A stretch of DNA of 37,598 nucleotides. Origin: Halobacteriales archaeon QS_1_68_20 (GTDB lineage: Archaea > Halobacteriota > Halobacteria > Halobacteriales > PXRE01). The notes beneath the pieces were generated by a model that was not told the DNA's origin, did not search any database, and saw only the letters and a list, made by a program, of their open reading frames with translations. The translations under genes were made by a program, and so were the position numbers. The stretch covers positions 240,458 to 278,055 of the forward strand of contig PXRE01000006.1 in assembly GCA_003021085.1 (NCBI GenBank). Reading direction: 5' to 3'. Positions 15,495 through 23,029 of the stretch are shown in pieces; within the stretch, counting starts at the first letter, position 1; each line of letters opens with the position of its first letter.

Positions 15495-17066
15495 ATGCCA
15501 GACGCTGGCAGTGGAGAATTCGATCGACGTAGTGTACTCAAAATGGCCGGGTCGACGGTCGGTCTCGTGGCAGCCGGCGGGGTCGCGTCCGCCACGCCTG
15601 GCCGCGAACCCGGCCCGAAGGAGGACGAGATCCTCGTCGGCGTCTCCGCCGGCGCGGGCCGTCCCGCCGACGTCGTCGCCCGACACGTCCCCGAGCAGGC
15701 CGAAATCGTTCACGAGAACGAGACCCTGCGCTACGTGTCCGTGAAGTTCGGCGGCACCGACCGCGCCATGAGGAACTTCCTCGACGCGATCACGAAACAG
15801 CGGCAGATCAAGTACGCCGAGCGCAACGCGACCTACGAGACGCAGTACACGCCGAGCGATCCGCAGTTCGGCGACCAGTACGCCCCCCAGCAGACGAACG
15901 CGAACGCTGCCTGGGACACGACCCTCGGTGACGCCAACGTCACCATCGCCGTCGTCGACACGGGTGCGCAGTACGACCACCCCGACCTGCAGGGCAACTT
16001 CGAGTCCAATCCGGGCCGGGACTTCGCCGACGACGACTCCGACCCGTACCCCGACGCCCCCAACGACGAGTACCACGGCACGCACGTCTCCGGTTGTGCG
16101 GCCGCGGTCGTCGACAACGGGACCGGCGTCGCCGGACAGGGCAACTCGTCGCTCATCAACGGGCGCGCGCTCGACGAGAGCGGCAGGGGGTCGACCAGCG
16201 ACATCGCCGACGCCGTCAAGTGGGCGGCCGACCAGGGAGCGGACGTCATCAACCTCTCGCTGGGCGGCGGCGGCTACACGGACACGATGAAAAACGCCGT
16301 CTCCTACGCGACCGACAGCGGTTCACTCATCATCGCGGCAGCCGGCAACGACGGGAGTCGGGGCGTCTCCTACCCTGCCGCCTACTCCGAGTGCGTCGCC
16401 ATCTCCGCGGTCGACAGCAACGAGCAACTGGCCAGCTTCAGCCAGTACGGCGACGACGTCGAACTCTGTGCGCCCGGCGTCGACGTCCTCTCGACGACCA
16501 CGGAAGCGCGGGGATCCTACGAGCAACTGTCCGGCACCTCGATGGCGACGCCGGTCACCTCCGGGGTCGCCGGCCTGACCCTGGCGAAGTGGGACCTGAC
16601 GAACAGCGAACTCCGGAGCCACCTCAAGAACACCGCCCGCGACGTCGGCCTGTCCTCGGACGAGCAGGGCAGCGGCCACGTCGACGCCTACGACGCCGTT
16701 ACCACCGAGCCCGGTGACGACGGCGGCGGTGGTGGCGGCGGCGACTCGACTACCGCCAGCGTCACCGACTCGCTGTCGGGCTACTGGGACTACGACGACT
16801 GGACGTACGCCTGGGAGTTCTCCTCCACGAGCAAGGTCGAAGTGGTGCTGGACGGCCCCAGCGACGCCGACTTCGACCTCTACGTCAAGGACGGCTCCAC
16901 CGACCCCGCCGGTCCGGGCGACTACGACTACAAGTCCACCAGTCCGGACAGCCAGGAGTCGATCACCATCGACGGCCCCGACACGTCCACCGACCTCCAG
17001 ATCGACGTCGACTCCTACACCGGGAGCGGCAGCTACACGCTGACGATCACCGAGTACAGCGGCTGA
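15495..17066 (+). CDS. Halolysin-type subtilisin-like protease
   Basis: 523 aa and a close paralogue of the preceding gene. It has a Tat signal (FDRRSVLKMAG), a propeptide to about residue 117, and a catalytic domain with fully canonical motifs: Asp155 in VVDTG, His194 in YHGTHVSG, Asn285 in AAAGNDG and Ser349 in SGTSMATPV. A Gly-rich linker (about 409-416) leads to a C-terminal PPC-like domain (about 418-522) with GPSDADFDLY, shared with the first copy. Haloarchaeal halolysins are secreted, salt-dependent endoproteases for extracellular protein degradation. The AT-rich upstream gap holds a CCACGTGG palindrome near 15470 and probable TATA sequence. The ATG context (tatcATGcc) matches that of the third copy. 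Confidence 0.95.
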   Translation: MPDAGSGEFDRRSVLKMAGSTVGLVAAGGVASATPGREPGPKEDEILVGVSAGAGRPADVVARHVPEQAEIVHENETLRYVSVKFGGTDRAMRNFLDAITKQRQIKYAERNATYETQYTPSDPQFGDQYAPQQTNANAAWDTTLGDANVTIAVVDTGAQYDHPDLQGNFESNPGRDFADDDSDPYPDAPNDEYHGTHVSGCAAAVVDNGTGVAGQGNSSLINGRALDESGRGSTSDIADAVKWAADQGADVINLSLGGGGYTDTMKNAVSYATDSGSLIIAAAGNDGSRGVSYPAAYSECVAISAVDSNEQLASFSQYGDDVELCAPGVDVLSTTTEARGSYEQLSGTSMATPVTSGVAGLTLAKWDLTNSELRSHLKNTARDVGLSSDEQGSGHVDAYDAVTTEPGDDGGGGGGGDSTTASVTDSLSGYWDYDDWTYAWEFSSTSKVEVVLDGPSDADFDLYVKDGSTDPAGPGDYDYKSTSPDSQESITIDGPDTSTDLQIDVDSYTGSGSYTLTITEYSG

Positions 17067-17312
17067 AAGGACGGCCGACTGCGCCCCTCGACCCGTTCCG
17101 GTCTACCGGTTTCATCGTCTTTTTCGAGCGACGTACCCGAATCCACCGCGACAGAGCGTTTTCTCCGGGTCCGGGCGCATCGCTCTCCAGCCAGACCCGG
17201 TGCACTCGAACGGCGGTCCCCGAGCCCGGTCTTCGGGGACTAGGCTCGTCGCCGGGTGAAACCCGATCGAACGCGACGAGCACCCCCTCACAAGATACGT
17301 TAGATAACCAAT

Positions 17313-17340
17313 AAATATGTTTAGTACTCCTAACATATTT
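17313..17340. promoter_or_regulatory. AT-rich inverted repeat upstream of third protease
   Basis: aaatatgtttag (17313-17324) and ctaacatattt (17330-17340) are complementary except for one extra base, with a 5-nt centre. It is a possible regulator site or promoter palindrome about 80 bp before the start codon. Confidence 0.4.
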
Positions 17341-17366
17341 CTAAAAATTCTTGTGTAGATAATAAA

Positions 17367-17392
17367 TTAAATACTAGTATGTAAGTATTTAA
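17367..17392. promoter_or_regulatory. Perfect AT-rich inverted repeat upstream of third protease
   Basis: TTAAATACT (17367-17375) and AGTATTTAA (17384-17392) are perfect 9-bp arms with an 8-nt spacer, ending 29 bp before the start codon. It overlaps the expected TATA position, so it may be an operator. Confidence 0.45.
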
Positions 17393-17421
17393 TATCCAGG
17401 GCGGGTTTGGTTATATGTATC

Positions 17422-18161
17422 ATGCCAGACGATGGCAACAGCGGGGTGGACAGGCGTAGCGTACTGAAACTCAGCGGATCGACGTTCGGACTCGTCGCCG
17501 CGGGCGGCGTGACGGCGGCGACGTCTCCTACCCGGCGGCCCACGACTCGGTCGTCGCCGTCTCGGCGCTCGACGAGAACGAGAACCTGGCCTCGTACTCC
17601 AACACCGGTCCGGAGGTCGAACTCGCCGCGCCGGGGAGCAACGTCCTCTCGACGATGCCGTTCGGCGACTACGACACCCTCTCGGGCACGTCGATGGCCT
17701 CGCCGGTCGTCGCCGGCACCGCCGGACTGACCATCTCCCAGTGGGGTACCAGCAACAACGACACCCGTGCACACCTCAAGAACACCGCCGTCGACGTCGG
17801 TCTCTCCGACGAGGAGCAGGGCGCCGGCCGCGTCGACGCCGGCAACGCCGTCACGACGGACCCGAACGACGGCGGTGGCGGCGGTGACCAGTACACCGAG
17901 TCCGTCACCGACTACCTCGACCCCAGTTCCTCGCGCACCCCCGGGTCGGGGTCGTAGACCAGTACACCGAGTCCGTCACCGACTACCTCGACGGGCCGGA
18001 CTCCGGCGCCGTGTTCGACCTCTACGCCAACGAGGGCCGCGCCCAGTGCCCGACGAGCAGATCGTCATCGACGACCCGGACACCTCGACCTGGTGTACGT
18101 CCTGGTCGACTCCTGGGACGGCTACAGCGGGTACACGCTGACGTTCACCGAGAAGGCCTGA
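17422..18161 (+). pseudogene. Degenerate third halolysin gene
   Basis: A remnant of the same protease family. ATG 17422 gives a Tat signal nearly identical to copy 1 ([18 protein letters not shown]). The next bases jump, out of frame, into the back half of the catalytic domain ([16 protein letters not shown] and onward, near 17520). The propeptide, the Asp and His motifs and the oxyanion Asn are therefore missing. The Ser motif SGTSMASPV is intact. A 36-bp direct repeat (17886-17921 and 17957-17992) then disrupts the linker and introduces a stop at 17957. The PPC domain survives as fragments (VFDLYANEG, then VIDDPDTST, then YTLTFTEKA) in shifting frames to TGA 18161. It cannot make an active protease. 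Confidence 0.9.
17886..17992 (+). repeat. 36-bp direct repeat inside protease pseudogene
   Basis: Bases 17886-17921 and 17957-17992 are identical over 36 bp (period 71 bp) and code for [12 protein letters not shown]. The 71-bp period is not a multiple of three, so the duplication itself breaks the frame. Confidence 0.9.
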
Positions 18162-18203
18162 GCGGACCGATTCGACCGACTTCCGTTCTTTCGCGCCAAC
18201 CGA

Positions 18204-18941
18204 TCAGCCGTCGACCGCAGCGCCGTAGGTCGCTTCGACCTGCGCGGCCACCGTGACCGGGCCGGCGTCGATCTCGGTCCCGCCGTCGCCGGCGTCGGCG
18301 GCCTCGGCGTGGGCCGCCCTGACGTCGGTCCTCGTGGTCGCCACCTCCTCGACCCCCGTGATCGCCAGTCCCTCGGCGTCGGCGATGGTCTCGGCCTCTC
18401 CCCGGGCGTTCTCCAGGGCCTGCCGGAGCGCGGTATCCCGGAGTTCGTCCGCGGTCTCCTCGGCGAGCGTGAACCGGATCCGGCCGACGTCCTCGGCCCC
18501 GGCGTCGACGGCGACGTTGACGATCTCGCCGACGCGGTCGACGTTCCCGACCTCGACCTCGTAGACGTGTTCCCCCCGGAGACCGCTACCCTCCTCGCGG
18601 TGAGCCTCCTCGATTTCGAACTGTACCGTCCGGACGTTCTCCTCGGGGATGCCAGCGTCCAGCAGGGCGTTCTTGACGTCCTCGGCACGGGACGAGAGTT
18701 CGTCGCGGACGGTCGCGGCGTCCTGGCCGGTGGCGACGACGCCGACGTAGACCTCCGCCAGGTCGGGGTCCGTCTCGACCTCGCCGCTGGCCGCGACGCG
18801 GATCAACGTCTCGGGGTCGCCGGTCGTTCCGCCCGTCCTGTCGGTTCCCGTCGGCGCCTCGTCGTCGGCGCCCGCCGTGCAACCCGCGAGTGCCGTGACT
18901 GTACCGGTGCCGGCCGCCGTGAGGAACGTGCGTCGACGCAT
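18204..18941 (-). CDS. SIMPL-domain (DUF541) lipoprotein
   Basis: 245 aa. The N-terminus MRRRTFLTAAG...ALAGC is a Tat lipoprotein signal with lipobox Cys21, so the protein is anchored on the outside of the membrane. A Thr/Gly-rich linker precedes the SIMPL domain (about residues 45-243): IRVAASGEVETDPDLAEVYVGV, ALLDAGIPEENVRTVQFEI and ALENARGEAETIADAEGL are typical segments. SIMPL proteins are periplasmic or surface proteins of poorly defined function, linked in bacteria to oxidative-stress protection and to kinase signalling. It converges on the protease remnant. Confidence 0.92.
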   Translation of the reverse strand: MRRRTFLTAAGTGTVTALAGCTAGADDEAPTGTDRTGGTTGDPETLIRVAASGEVETDPDLAEVYVGVVATGQDAATVRDELSSRAEDVKNALLDAGIPEENVRTVQFEIEEAHREEGSGLRGEHVYEVEVGNVDRVGEIVNVAVDAGAEDVGRIRFTLAEETADELRDTALRQALENARGEAETIADAEGLAITGVEEVATTRTDVRAAHAEAADAGDGGTEIDAGPVTVAAQVEATYGAAVDG

Positions 18942-19006
18942 GTGTACTCGTCAGGTCGGGAGCCACTTAGCGGCCCCGTAGGGACAAAGGACGGTTTGAC
19001 CGACTG

Positions 19007-19024
19007 CGGCCGCGAACGCGGCCG
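19007..19024. other. 8-bp perfect hairpin
   Basis: CGGCCGCG-aa-CGCGGCCG lies in the gap between the SIMPL lipoprotein and the small zinc-ribbon gene. A tight tetraloop-free stem in GC-rich DNA, it may be a transcript structure or chance. Confidence 0.3.
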
Positions 19025-19093
19025 AAGGTTCTTGTACGGACGCGCACCAGACCTCGTGACCGGCCCCGAAACCCACCCGCCGGTCCGATCACC

Positions 19094-19279
19094 ATGCGCT
19101 GTCACAACTGCGACAACGCCGAACGGTTCGTGCTGCTCGTCGAACTCGCCGTACTCGCCCGGGGGCCCGGTGAGTTCTCCGATCCCGAGTGGTCGCTCTC
19201 GGTCCAGTGCCCCGACTGCGGGAGCACCGACGTCTCCGCCGACCCCGGGACGCTGTTGCAGGCGGGACTCGACGAGTGA
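19094..19279 (+). CDS. CPxCG zinc-ribbon microprotein
   Basis: 61 aa. Two knuckles, CHNC (residues 3-6) and CPDCGS (39-44), can hold one zinc ion, the pattern of the haloarchaeal small zinc-finger proteins that are often needed for growth or biofilm phenotypes. The central part is hydrophobic and acidic. It converges on the next gene with an 8-bp gap. Specific function is unknown. Confidence 0.8.
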   Translation: MRCHNCDNAERFVLLVELAVLARGPGEFSDPEWSLSVQCPDCGSTDVSADPGTLLQAGLDE

Positions 19280-19287
19280 GCGCGGGG

Positions 19288-19692
19288 TCAGCGGCGGACG
19301 ACGGCGTCGTACAGCGACTCGTCGTCCGGTTCCGGGGGTTCGTCGGTCCAGGTGACCAGGCGACCCCCGGACTCGCGGGCGGCCGACGCCAGTCCCCGCT
19401 CGACCGTCCGGATGGTCGTCTCCGACCAGTCGAACCGGAGCCGCGAGCGGTTGCCCAGCCTGACCGTCCCGCCGTCGTCCACGTGGCCGGTGGCGGCCTC
19501 CAGCGCGGCCACGACGTCGTCCCGGCCGTAGGACCGGGCGTACACCCCGTCGTAGACGAACGACAGACTCGCCCACCGCCGGTCGCCGTCGAAGGTCGAC
19601 CCGCCGCCGGGCCTGACGTCCAGCAACCGCTCCGCGTCGAGGTCCGGCGGCGACCCCCGCTGTACGAGCACCGCGTCCACGTCCGTAGTCAT
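19288..19692 (-). CDS. Haloarchaeal conserved hypothetical protein
   Basis: 134 aa, no family recognised. It is a soluble acidic protein with alternating strands and helices (TTDVDAVLVQRG, WASLSFVYDGVYARSYGRDDVVAALEAA, RFDWSETTIRTVERGLASAA), which looks like one compact alpha/beta domain. It has no signal or TM segment. It is divergent from the next small gene across about 60 bp of AT-rich promoter DNA. The composition supports a real gene; the role is unknown. Confidence 0.7.
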   Translation of the reverse strand: MTTDVDAVLVQRGSPPDLDAERLLDVRPGGGSTFDGDRRWASLSFVYDGVYARSYGRDDVVAALEAATGHVDDGGTVRLGNRSRLRFDWSETTIRTVERGLASAARESGGRLVTWTDEPPEPDDESLYDAVVRR

Positions 19693-19756
19693 TTGTGACT
19701 ATTTCGTCTGAGTTGCTACAAGCACATAACATTGCCGAAACCGTTAGCCCCCGCCG

Positions 19757-19924
19757 ATGGCCGACGAAAAGATCCTCGGTACGACGAAGGTGACCGACCG
19801 GTGGCGAATCAGCCTCATCAAGGCGGTACGCGAGCAGTACGAGGAGGTCAACGAGGACGTCGTGGTAGGCGACCGGATCGTCTACAAACTGGTCGACGGC
19901 AAGGTGGTCGTCGAACCGGCCTGA
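19757..19924 (+). CDS. Small AbrB-like DNA-binding protein
   Basis: 55 aa from ATG 19757. The sequence MADEKILGTTKVTDRWRISL, then GDRIVYKLVDGKVVVEPA, matches the swapped-hairpin layout of AbrB/SpoVT-type domains: a conserved beginning with a basic strand, a 'VGDRIVYKL' strand-turn and a 'GKVVVEP' final strand. Such proteins dimerise and bind DNA, often as small regulators or antitoxins. No toxin gene is adjacent. The call rests on a short motif, so it is moderate. Confidence 0.7.
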   Translation: MADEKILGTTKVTDRWRISLIKAVREQYEEVNEDVVVGDRIVYKLVDGKVVVEPA

Positions 19925-20017
19925 CCGTCACAGTGGAAGCCTCCGACCGGCCGTCGTCCGCGCGCCGCCGTCGCCGCGACAGAAAACCATTACTTGCCGG
20001 CGGGCCAGCGTGAGCAC

Positions 20018-21115
20018 ATGGAATCCGGAGAGGACAGACGGCCGCCGCTGTACGAGGTCCACGACGAGCGAGGCGCGCGGTTCACGGAGTTCGGCGGCTG
20101 GGAGATGCCCGTCGAGTTCGACTCCATCCGCGAGGAGCACGAGAGCGTCCGCGAGGACGTGGGCATCTTCGACGTCTCCCACATGGGCGAGGTGACGGTC
20201 ACCGGCCCGGACGCCGAGGAGTTGATGAACCGGCTGGTGACCAACGACGTCTCCGCGCTGGACCGCGGGGGGTCGCTGTACGCCGCGGTCACGGACGACG
20301 AGGGCGTCATGCTCGACGACACCGTCGTCTACCGCCTCCCCGAGGACTCCGACGAGGAGTTCCTGTTCGTCCCCAACGCCGGCCACGACGAGGAGATGAC
20401 CGACCGCTGGATGGCCCACCGCGACGACTGGCACCTCGACGCCTCCATCAACGACGTCACCGAGGAGTGGGCGATGTTCGCGCTCCAGGGACCGGAGGCC
20501 GAGGACCTCGCGGGCGAAGTGGTAGAAGACCCTATCGTCGACCTGGGCCGATTCAGTTCCCGGTTCGTCCAGGTGGAGGGCGTCCGCTGTCTGGCCTCCC
20601 GCACGGGCTACACCGGCGAGGACGGCTTCGAGTTCGTCGTCCCCTGGGATGACGCCGAGACGGTCTGGTCCGCGTTCGACTGCCAGCCCTGCGGACTCGG
20701 GGCCCGCGATACCCTCCGGATGGAGGCTGGATTCCTCCTGTCGGGCCAGGACTTCCACCCCGAGGAGAATCCCCGGACGCCCTACGAGGGCGGCATCGGC
20801 TTCGCCGTCAAACTGGACACCGAGTTCGTCGGCCGGGACGCGCTGGAACGCCAGAAAGAGGAGGGCGTCGAGGAGAAACTGGTCGGGTTCAGGCTCGTCG
20901 ACCGCGGGGTCCCCCGCCACGGCTACACCATCGAGACACCCGACGGCGAGGAGATCGGCGAGGTTACCAGCGGGACCATGAGTCCGACGCTGGAGGAACC
21001 CATCGGCCTGGGCTACGTCCTGACCGAGTACGCCGACGACGGGACCAGGATCAGGGTCCTCGTCCGCGGCGAGCCGAAGAAGGCAAGGATTGAAGCGCTT
21101 CCGTTCGTTGAGTGA
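20018..21115 (+). CDS. gcvT: Aminomethyltransferase (glycine cleavage T protein)
   Basis: 365 aa from ATG 20018. It takes the aminomethyl group from lipoyl-H protein and forms methylene-tetrahydrofolate plus ammonia. Recognisable segments are PPLYEVHDERGARFTEFGGWEMPVEF-type N-terminus, VGIFDVSHMGEV, FVPNAGH, SRTGYTGEDGFEF, GLGARDTLRMEAG and SPTLEEPIGLGYV. The length is normal. It is followed after 3 bp by gcvH and is the first gene of the glycine cleavage cluster. The partners gcvPA and gcvPB lie 1.5 kb further on, beyond a foreign-looking insertion. Confidence 0.97.
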   Translation: MESGEDRRPPLYEVHDERGARFTEFGGWEMPVEFDSIREEHESVREDVGIFDVSHMGEVTVTGPDAEELMNRLVTNDVSALDRGGSLYAAVTDDEGVMLDDTVVYRLPEDSDEEFLFVPNAGHDEEMTDRWMAHRDDWHLDASINDVTEEWAMFALQGPEAEDLAGEVVEDPIVDLGRFSSRFVQVEGVRCLASRTGYTGEDGFEFVVPWDDAETVWSAFDCQPCGLGARDTLRMEAGFLLSGQDFHPEENPRTPYEGGIGFAVKLDTEFVGRDALERQKEEGVEEKLVGFRLVDRGVPRHGYTIETPDGEEIGEVTSGTMSPTLEEPIGLGYVLTEYADDGTRIRVLVRGEPKKARIEALPFVE

Positions 21116-21118
21116 CCC

Positions 21119-21502
21119 ATGAGCTTCGACGTACCAGACGACCTCCGGTACCTCGAATCACACGAGTGGGTCCGCGTGGACGACGGGACCGCTCGAATCG
21201 GCATCACCGACTTCGCGCAGGACGAACTCGGCGACATCGTGTTCGTCGAACTCCCCGAGGTCGGCGACGAGGTGACCCAGGAGGAGGACTTCGGCGTCAT
21301 CGAGTCCATCAAGGCCGTCTCGGACCTGTACGCGCCCGTCTCCGGCGAGGTCCTCGACCACAACGAAGACCTGTTCGACGAACCCGAACTCGTCAACGAC
21401 GACCCCTTCGGCGAGGGGTGGATGCTCGAAGTCGAGTTGAGCGACGAGGGCGAACTGGACGACCTGCTCGGCCCCGAGGCGTACGACGACCAGATCGAGT
21501 GA
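21119..21502 (+). CDS. gcvH: Glycine cleavage H protein
   Basis: 127 aa. The lipoyl attachment site is [16 protein letters not shown] with Lys65, and [16 protein letters not shown] is the standard preceding strand pair. It shuttles the aminomethyl intermediate from P protein to T protein. It starts 3 bp after the gcvT stop, so the two are co-transcribed. The stop is followed by AT-rich, T-rich DNA where the low-GC insertion begins. Confidence 0.97.
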   Translation: MSFDVPDDLRYLESHEWVRVDDGTARIGITDFAQDELGDIVFVELPEVGDEVTQEEDFGVIESIKAVSDLYAPVSGEVLDHNEDLFDEPELVNDDPFGEGWMLEVELSDEGELDDLLGPEAYDDQIE

Positions 21503-21654
21503 GGGCGTCGGCAGTAACGTCTCCTCGCTTGAAAATAAGAGTTCTTTCTTTTAGGAGTTTAATCTATATAATTAAATATAGGTATTTAATAATACATATT
21601 TAATAAATAGTATTTGGCCATTAAACTTTTACCAAGCTCCTGTGATGAGTTCTC

Positions 21655-22406
21655 ATGAGAAAAAACAACAAGAGGTCGAATGAAAGAATAGTGGATAGAA
21701 GCAGAAGAAAAGTCCTTACGGCGGCAGGCGGGTGTGCGCTTTCAATTGGTGCAGTATCCACTGTTTCAGCGGGAGATAGAACAAGTGAAACACGGTTAGA
21801 GGAGGGAGGAGTAATTAATTGCTATTTTAGCGAAAACGACAAGTTTGACTACATATATGGCGATGTGAAGGAGATGGAAAACAGCCTCGTTTTATTAGAA
21901 CATTCTGAGTGGGAAGACGATATTTATCTTCGCGTTGGCGATGTCTATCGCGTTTCAAATGAATACGCTAAAAGTAGATATGATCAAGGTGCTACTGATG
22001 GTAACCTCCTGATAGTTGCAGGGGATTGGACGTTCAGTGAGAATAATGCTTGGTACACAACGAAAGGCCGGATAAATGCTGATAGATGTCCTACATCTGA
22101 ATCAGCATACAAATATTGGTATCACGAACTGGGGCATGCACATGCCTCTCTCATAGGCGTGAATGGCTTGGCCAATTGATGGATTCCGACGATACTGAAG
22201 CGATGCATTTAAATCAGAACGGATGCGACGAATGGAACTCATCATATTACGTTTCAAGCACATCAACGAAGACATCAGAGGTGGAAACAAACAGACATTT
22301 CGAGTGTGGTCCTTCAAAAGAACAGATCCAAAACTTCAACGAGCAAAATTCCAAGTCAACATTTACCAAACCCCAGATCAAATCAAAAGAGCCGATTAAC
22401 CGGTGA
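21655..22406 (+). pseudogene. Tat-exported HELGH zincin metalloprotease, frameshifted
   Basis: A low-GC gene (about 43%) coding for an exported protein. The N-terminus MRKNNKRSNERIVDRSRRKVL plus hydrophobic AAGGCALSIGAV is a Tat signal. About residue 155 it reads YHELGHAHASLIG, a zincin HExxH motif, but the frame stops soon after at 22179. The neighbouring frame continues plausibly as LMDSDDTEAMHLNQNGC, with a possible Met-turn (AMH), and on to TGA 22406. A single-base deletion near 22172-22176 would explain this. The intact protein would be about 250 aa and metal-dependent. The composition is very unlike the flanking glycine-cleavage genes, which suggests horizontal transfer. Confidence 0.75.
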
Positions 22407-22453
22407 ACCGTTAAAAATGGGATTAGAAACGACAAATAGTTAACAATACTCAA

Positions 22454-22824
22454 ATGTTACATCGAATGATGCCGCTCACTGGTCCGTCAGATTTGTTTCT
22501 GTTCGGACTCTTCGGCTGGACGTTCGTCTTCCTCCCCGCGATGGGTGCAATACTGCCGGTTACTGTTCATCGTTTGAGCCGTCGGGCGAAGGCTGCGACG
22601 GTCGCTGGATCGATCGCGGTATCAGCTCCCGTCCTCTGGTACAAGCTCTACCAGCAGGGCGTCTACGACGAGACGTCCTGTGGCTCACTGGCGTGTTTCT
22701 CGGCGCGTACGTGGCCGAGGCCATCACGCTCGCGTTCCGAGGGAGCGAACGCGACGATTCCAGGCTCTCGATGGCGGGCGGTGGACTCGGACTCCTGCTC
22801 GCGGTCGGAGTACTCGTGCTGTGA
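22454..22824 (+). pseudogene. Small membrane protein, frameshifted
   Basis: ATG 22454 (or a near ATG) opens a membrane protein with TM segments LFLFGLFGWTFVFLPAMGAIL and ATVAGSIAVSAPVLWY. After VYDE (about 22668) that frame turns into a Ser/Arg-rich sequence. The adjacent frame gives DVLWLTGVFLGAYVAEAITLAF and LSMAGGGLGLLLAVGVLVL, ending at TGA 22824. A single lesion near 22668-22680 therefore splits a protein of about 123 aa with four TM helices. The family is not recognised. Its GC content is back to the genome level, unlike the preceding zincin. Confidence 0.65.
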
Positions 22825-22901
22825 TCGCCACTCGGTTGCTCGACGCCGGACGGCGCTCGCTTCGACGCGACGGCAGGGGTGTGAGTCCCCTTAAGTATCC
22901 G

Positions 22902-22915
22902 CGAAACCTTATAAG
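22902..22915 (+). promoter_or_regulatory. BRE/TATA promoter of gcvPA
   Basis: CGAAACC followed by TTATAAG is a close match to haloarchaeal BRE plus TATA elements. Transcription would start about 25 bp downstream, near 22937, giving a leader of about 90 nt before the gcvPA ATG. An additional TATA-like ttaagtat lies just upstream at 22891. Confidence 0.65.
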
Positions 22916-22945
22916 CGCCCGCCGGAACCGCTGAAAACATTAGGG

Positions 22946-22979
22946 GCTGGGGCGAAGCCTCCGCCACGTGACTTCCAGC
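22946..22979 (+). promoter_or_regulatory. Nested stem-loop in gcvPA leader
   Basis: GCTGG (22946-22950) pairs with CCAGC (22975-22979) and GGCG (22951-22954) with CGCC (22962-22965), stacked with a 9-nt bulge on one side. It lies within the predicted leader. It does not match glycine, TPP or cobalamin riboswitch consensus that I know. A regulatory role is inferred from position. Confidence 0.4.
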
Positions 22980-23021
22980 ATACCCGACAGGCCGACCGGA
23001 ACGGACAGCGGACGACCGGGG

Positions 23022-23026
23022 GGAGG
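23022..23026 (+). promoter_or_regulatory. Shine-Dalgarno of gcvPA
   Basis: GGAGG sits 3 nt before the ATG at 23030, inside a run of G. It supports leadered translation and fixes the start codon. Confidence 0.7.
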
Positions 23027-23029
23027 CGG

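Larger units (their letters stand above)
17067..17421. other. Intergenic region with stem-loops and AT-rich promoter
   Basis: 355 bp without a gene. The GC-rich first part holds several perfect stems: AGAGCG/CGCTCT (17153-17158, 17181-17186), a competing CCGGGTC/GACCCGG (17165-17171, 17194-17200), GTCCCCGA/TCGGGGAC (17216-17223, 17233-17240) and a nested GCTCGTCGC/GCGACGAGC (17244-17252, 17273-17281) enclosing CGGGT-gaa-ACCCG. The last 140 bp are AT-rich and form the promoter zone of the third, broken protease, with two more inverted repeats. The GC-rich part may be a 3' UTR structure or a small RNA. Confidence 0.5.

Noticed and set aside
17886..17992. Possible CRISPR-like direct repeat
   Set aside because: Only two copies, in frame with known protease domain sequence; no array or cas genes exist in the window.
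22940..23029. Glycine riboswitch before gcvPA
   Set aside because: The sequence lacks the conserved glycine-aptamer core; only a simple nested stem-loop is visible, so it is kept as a generic leader structure.
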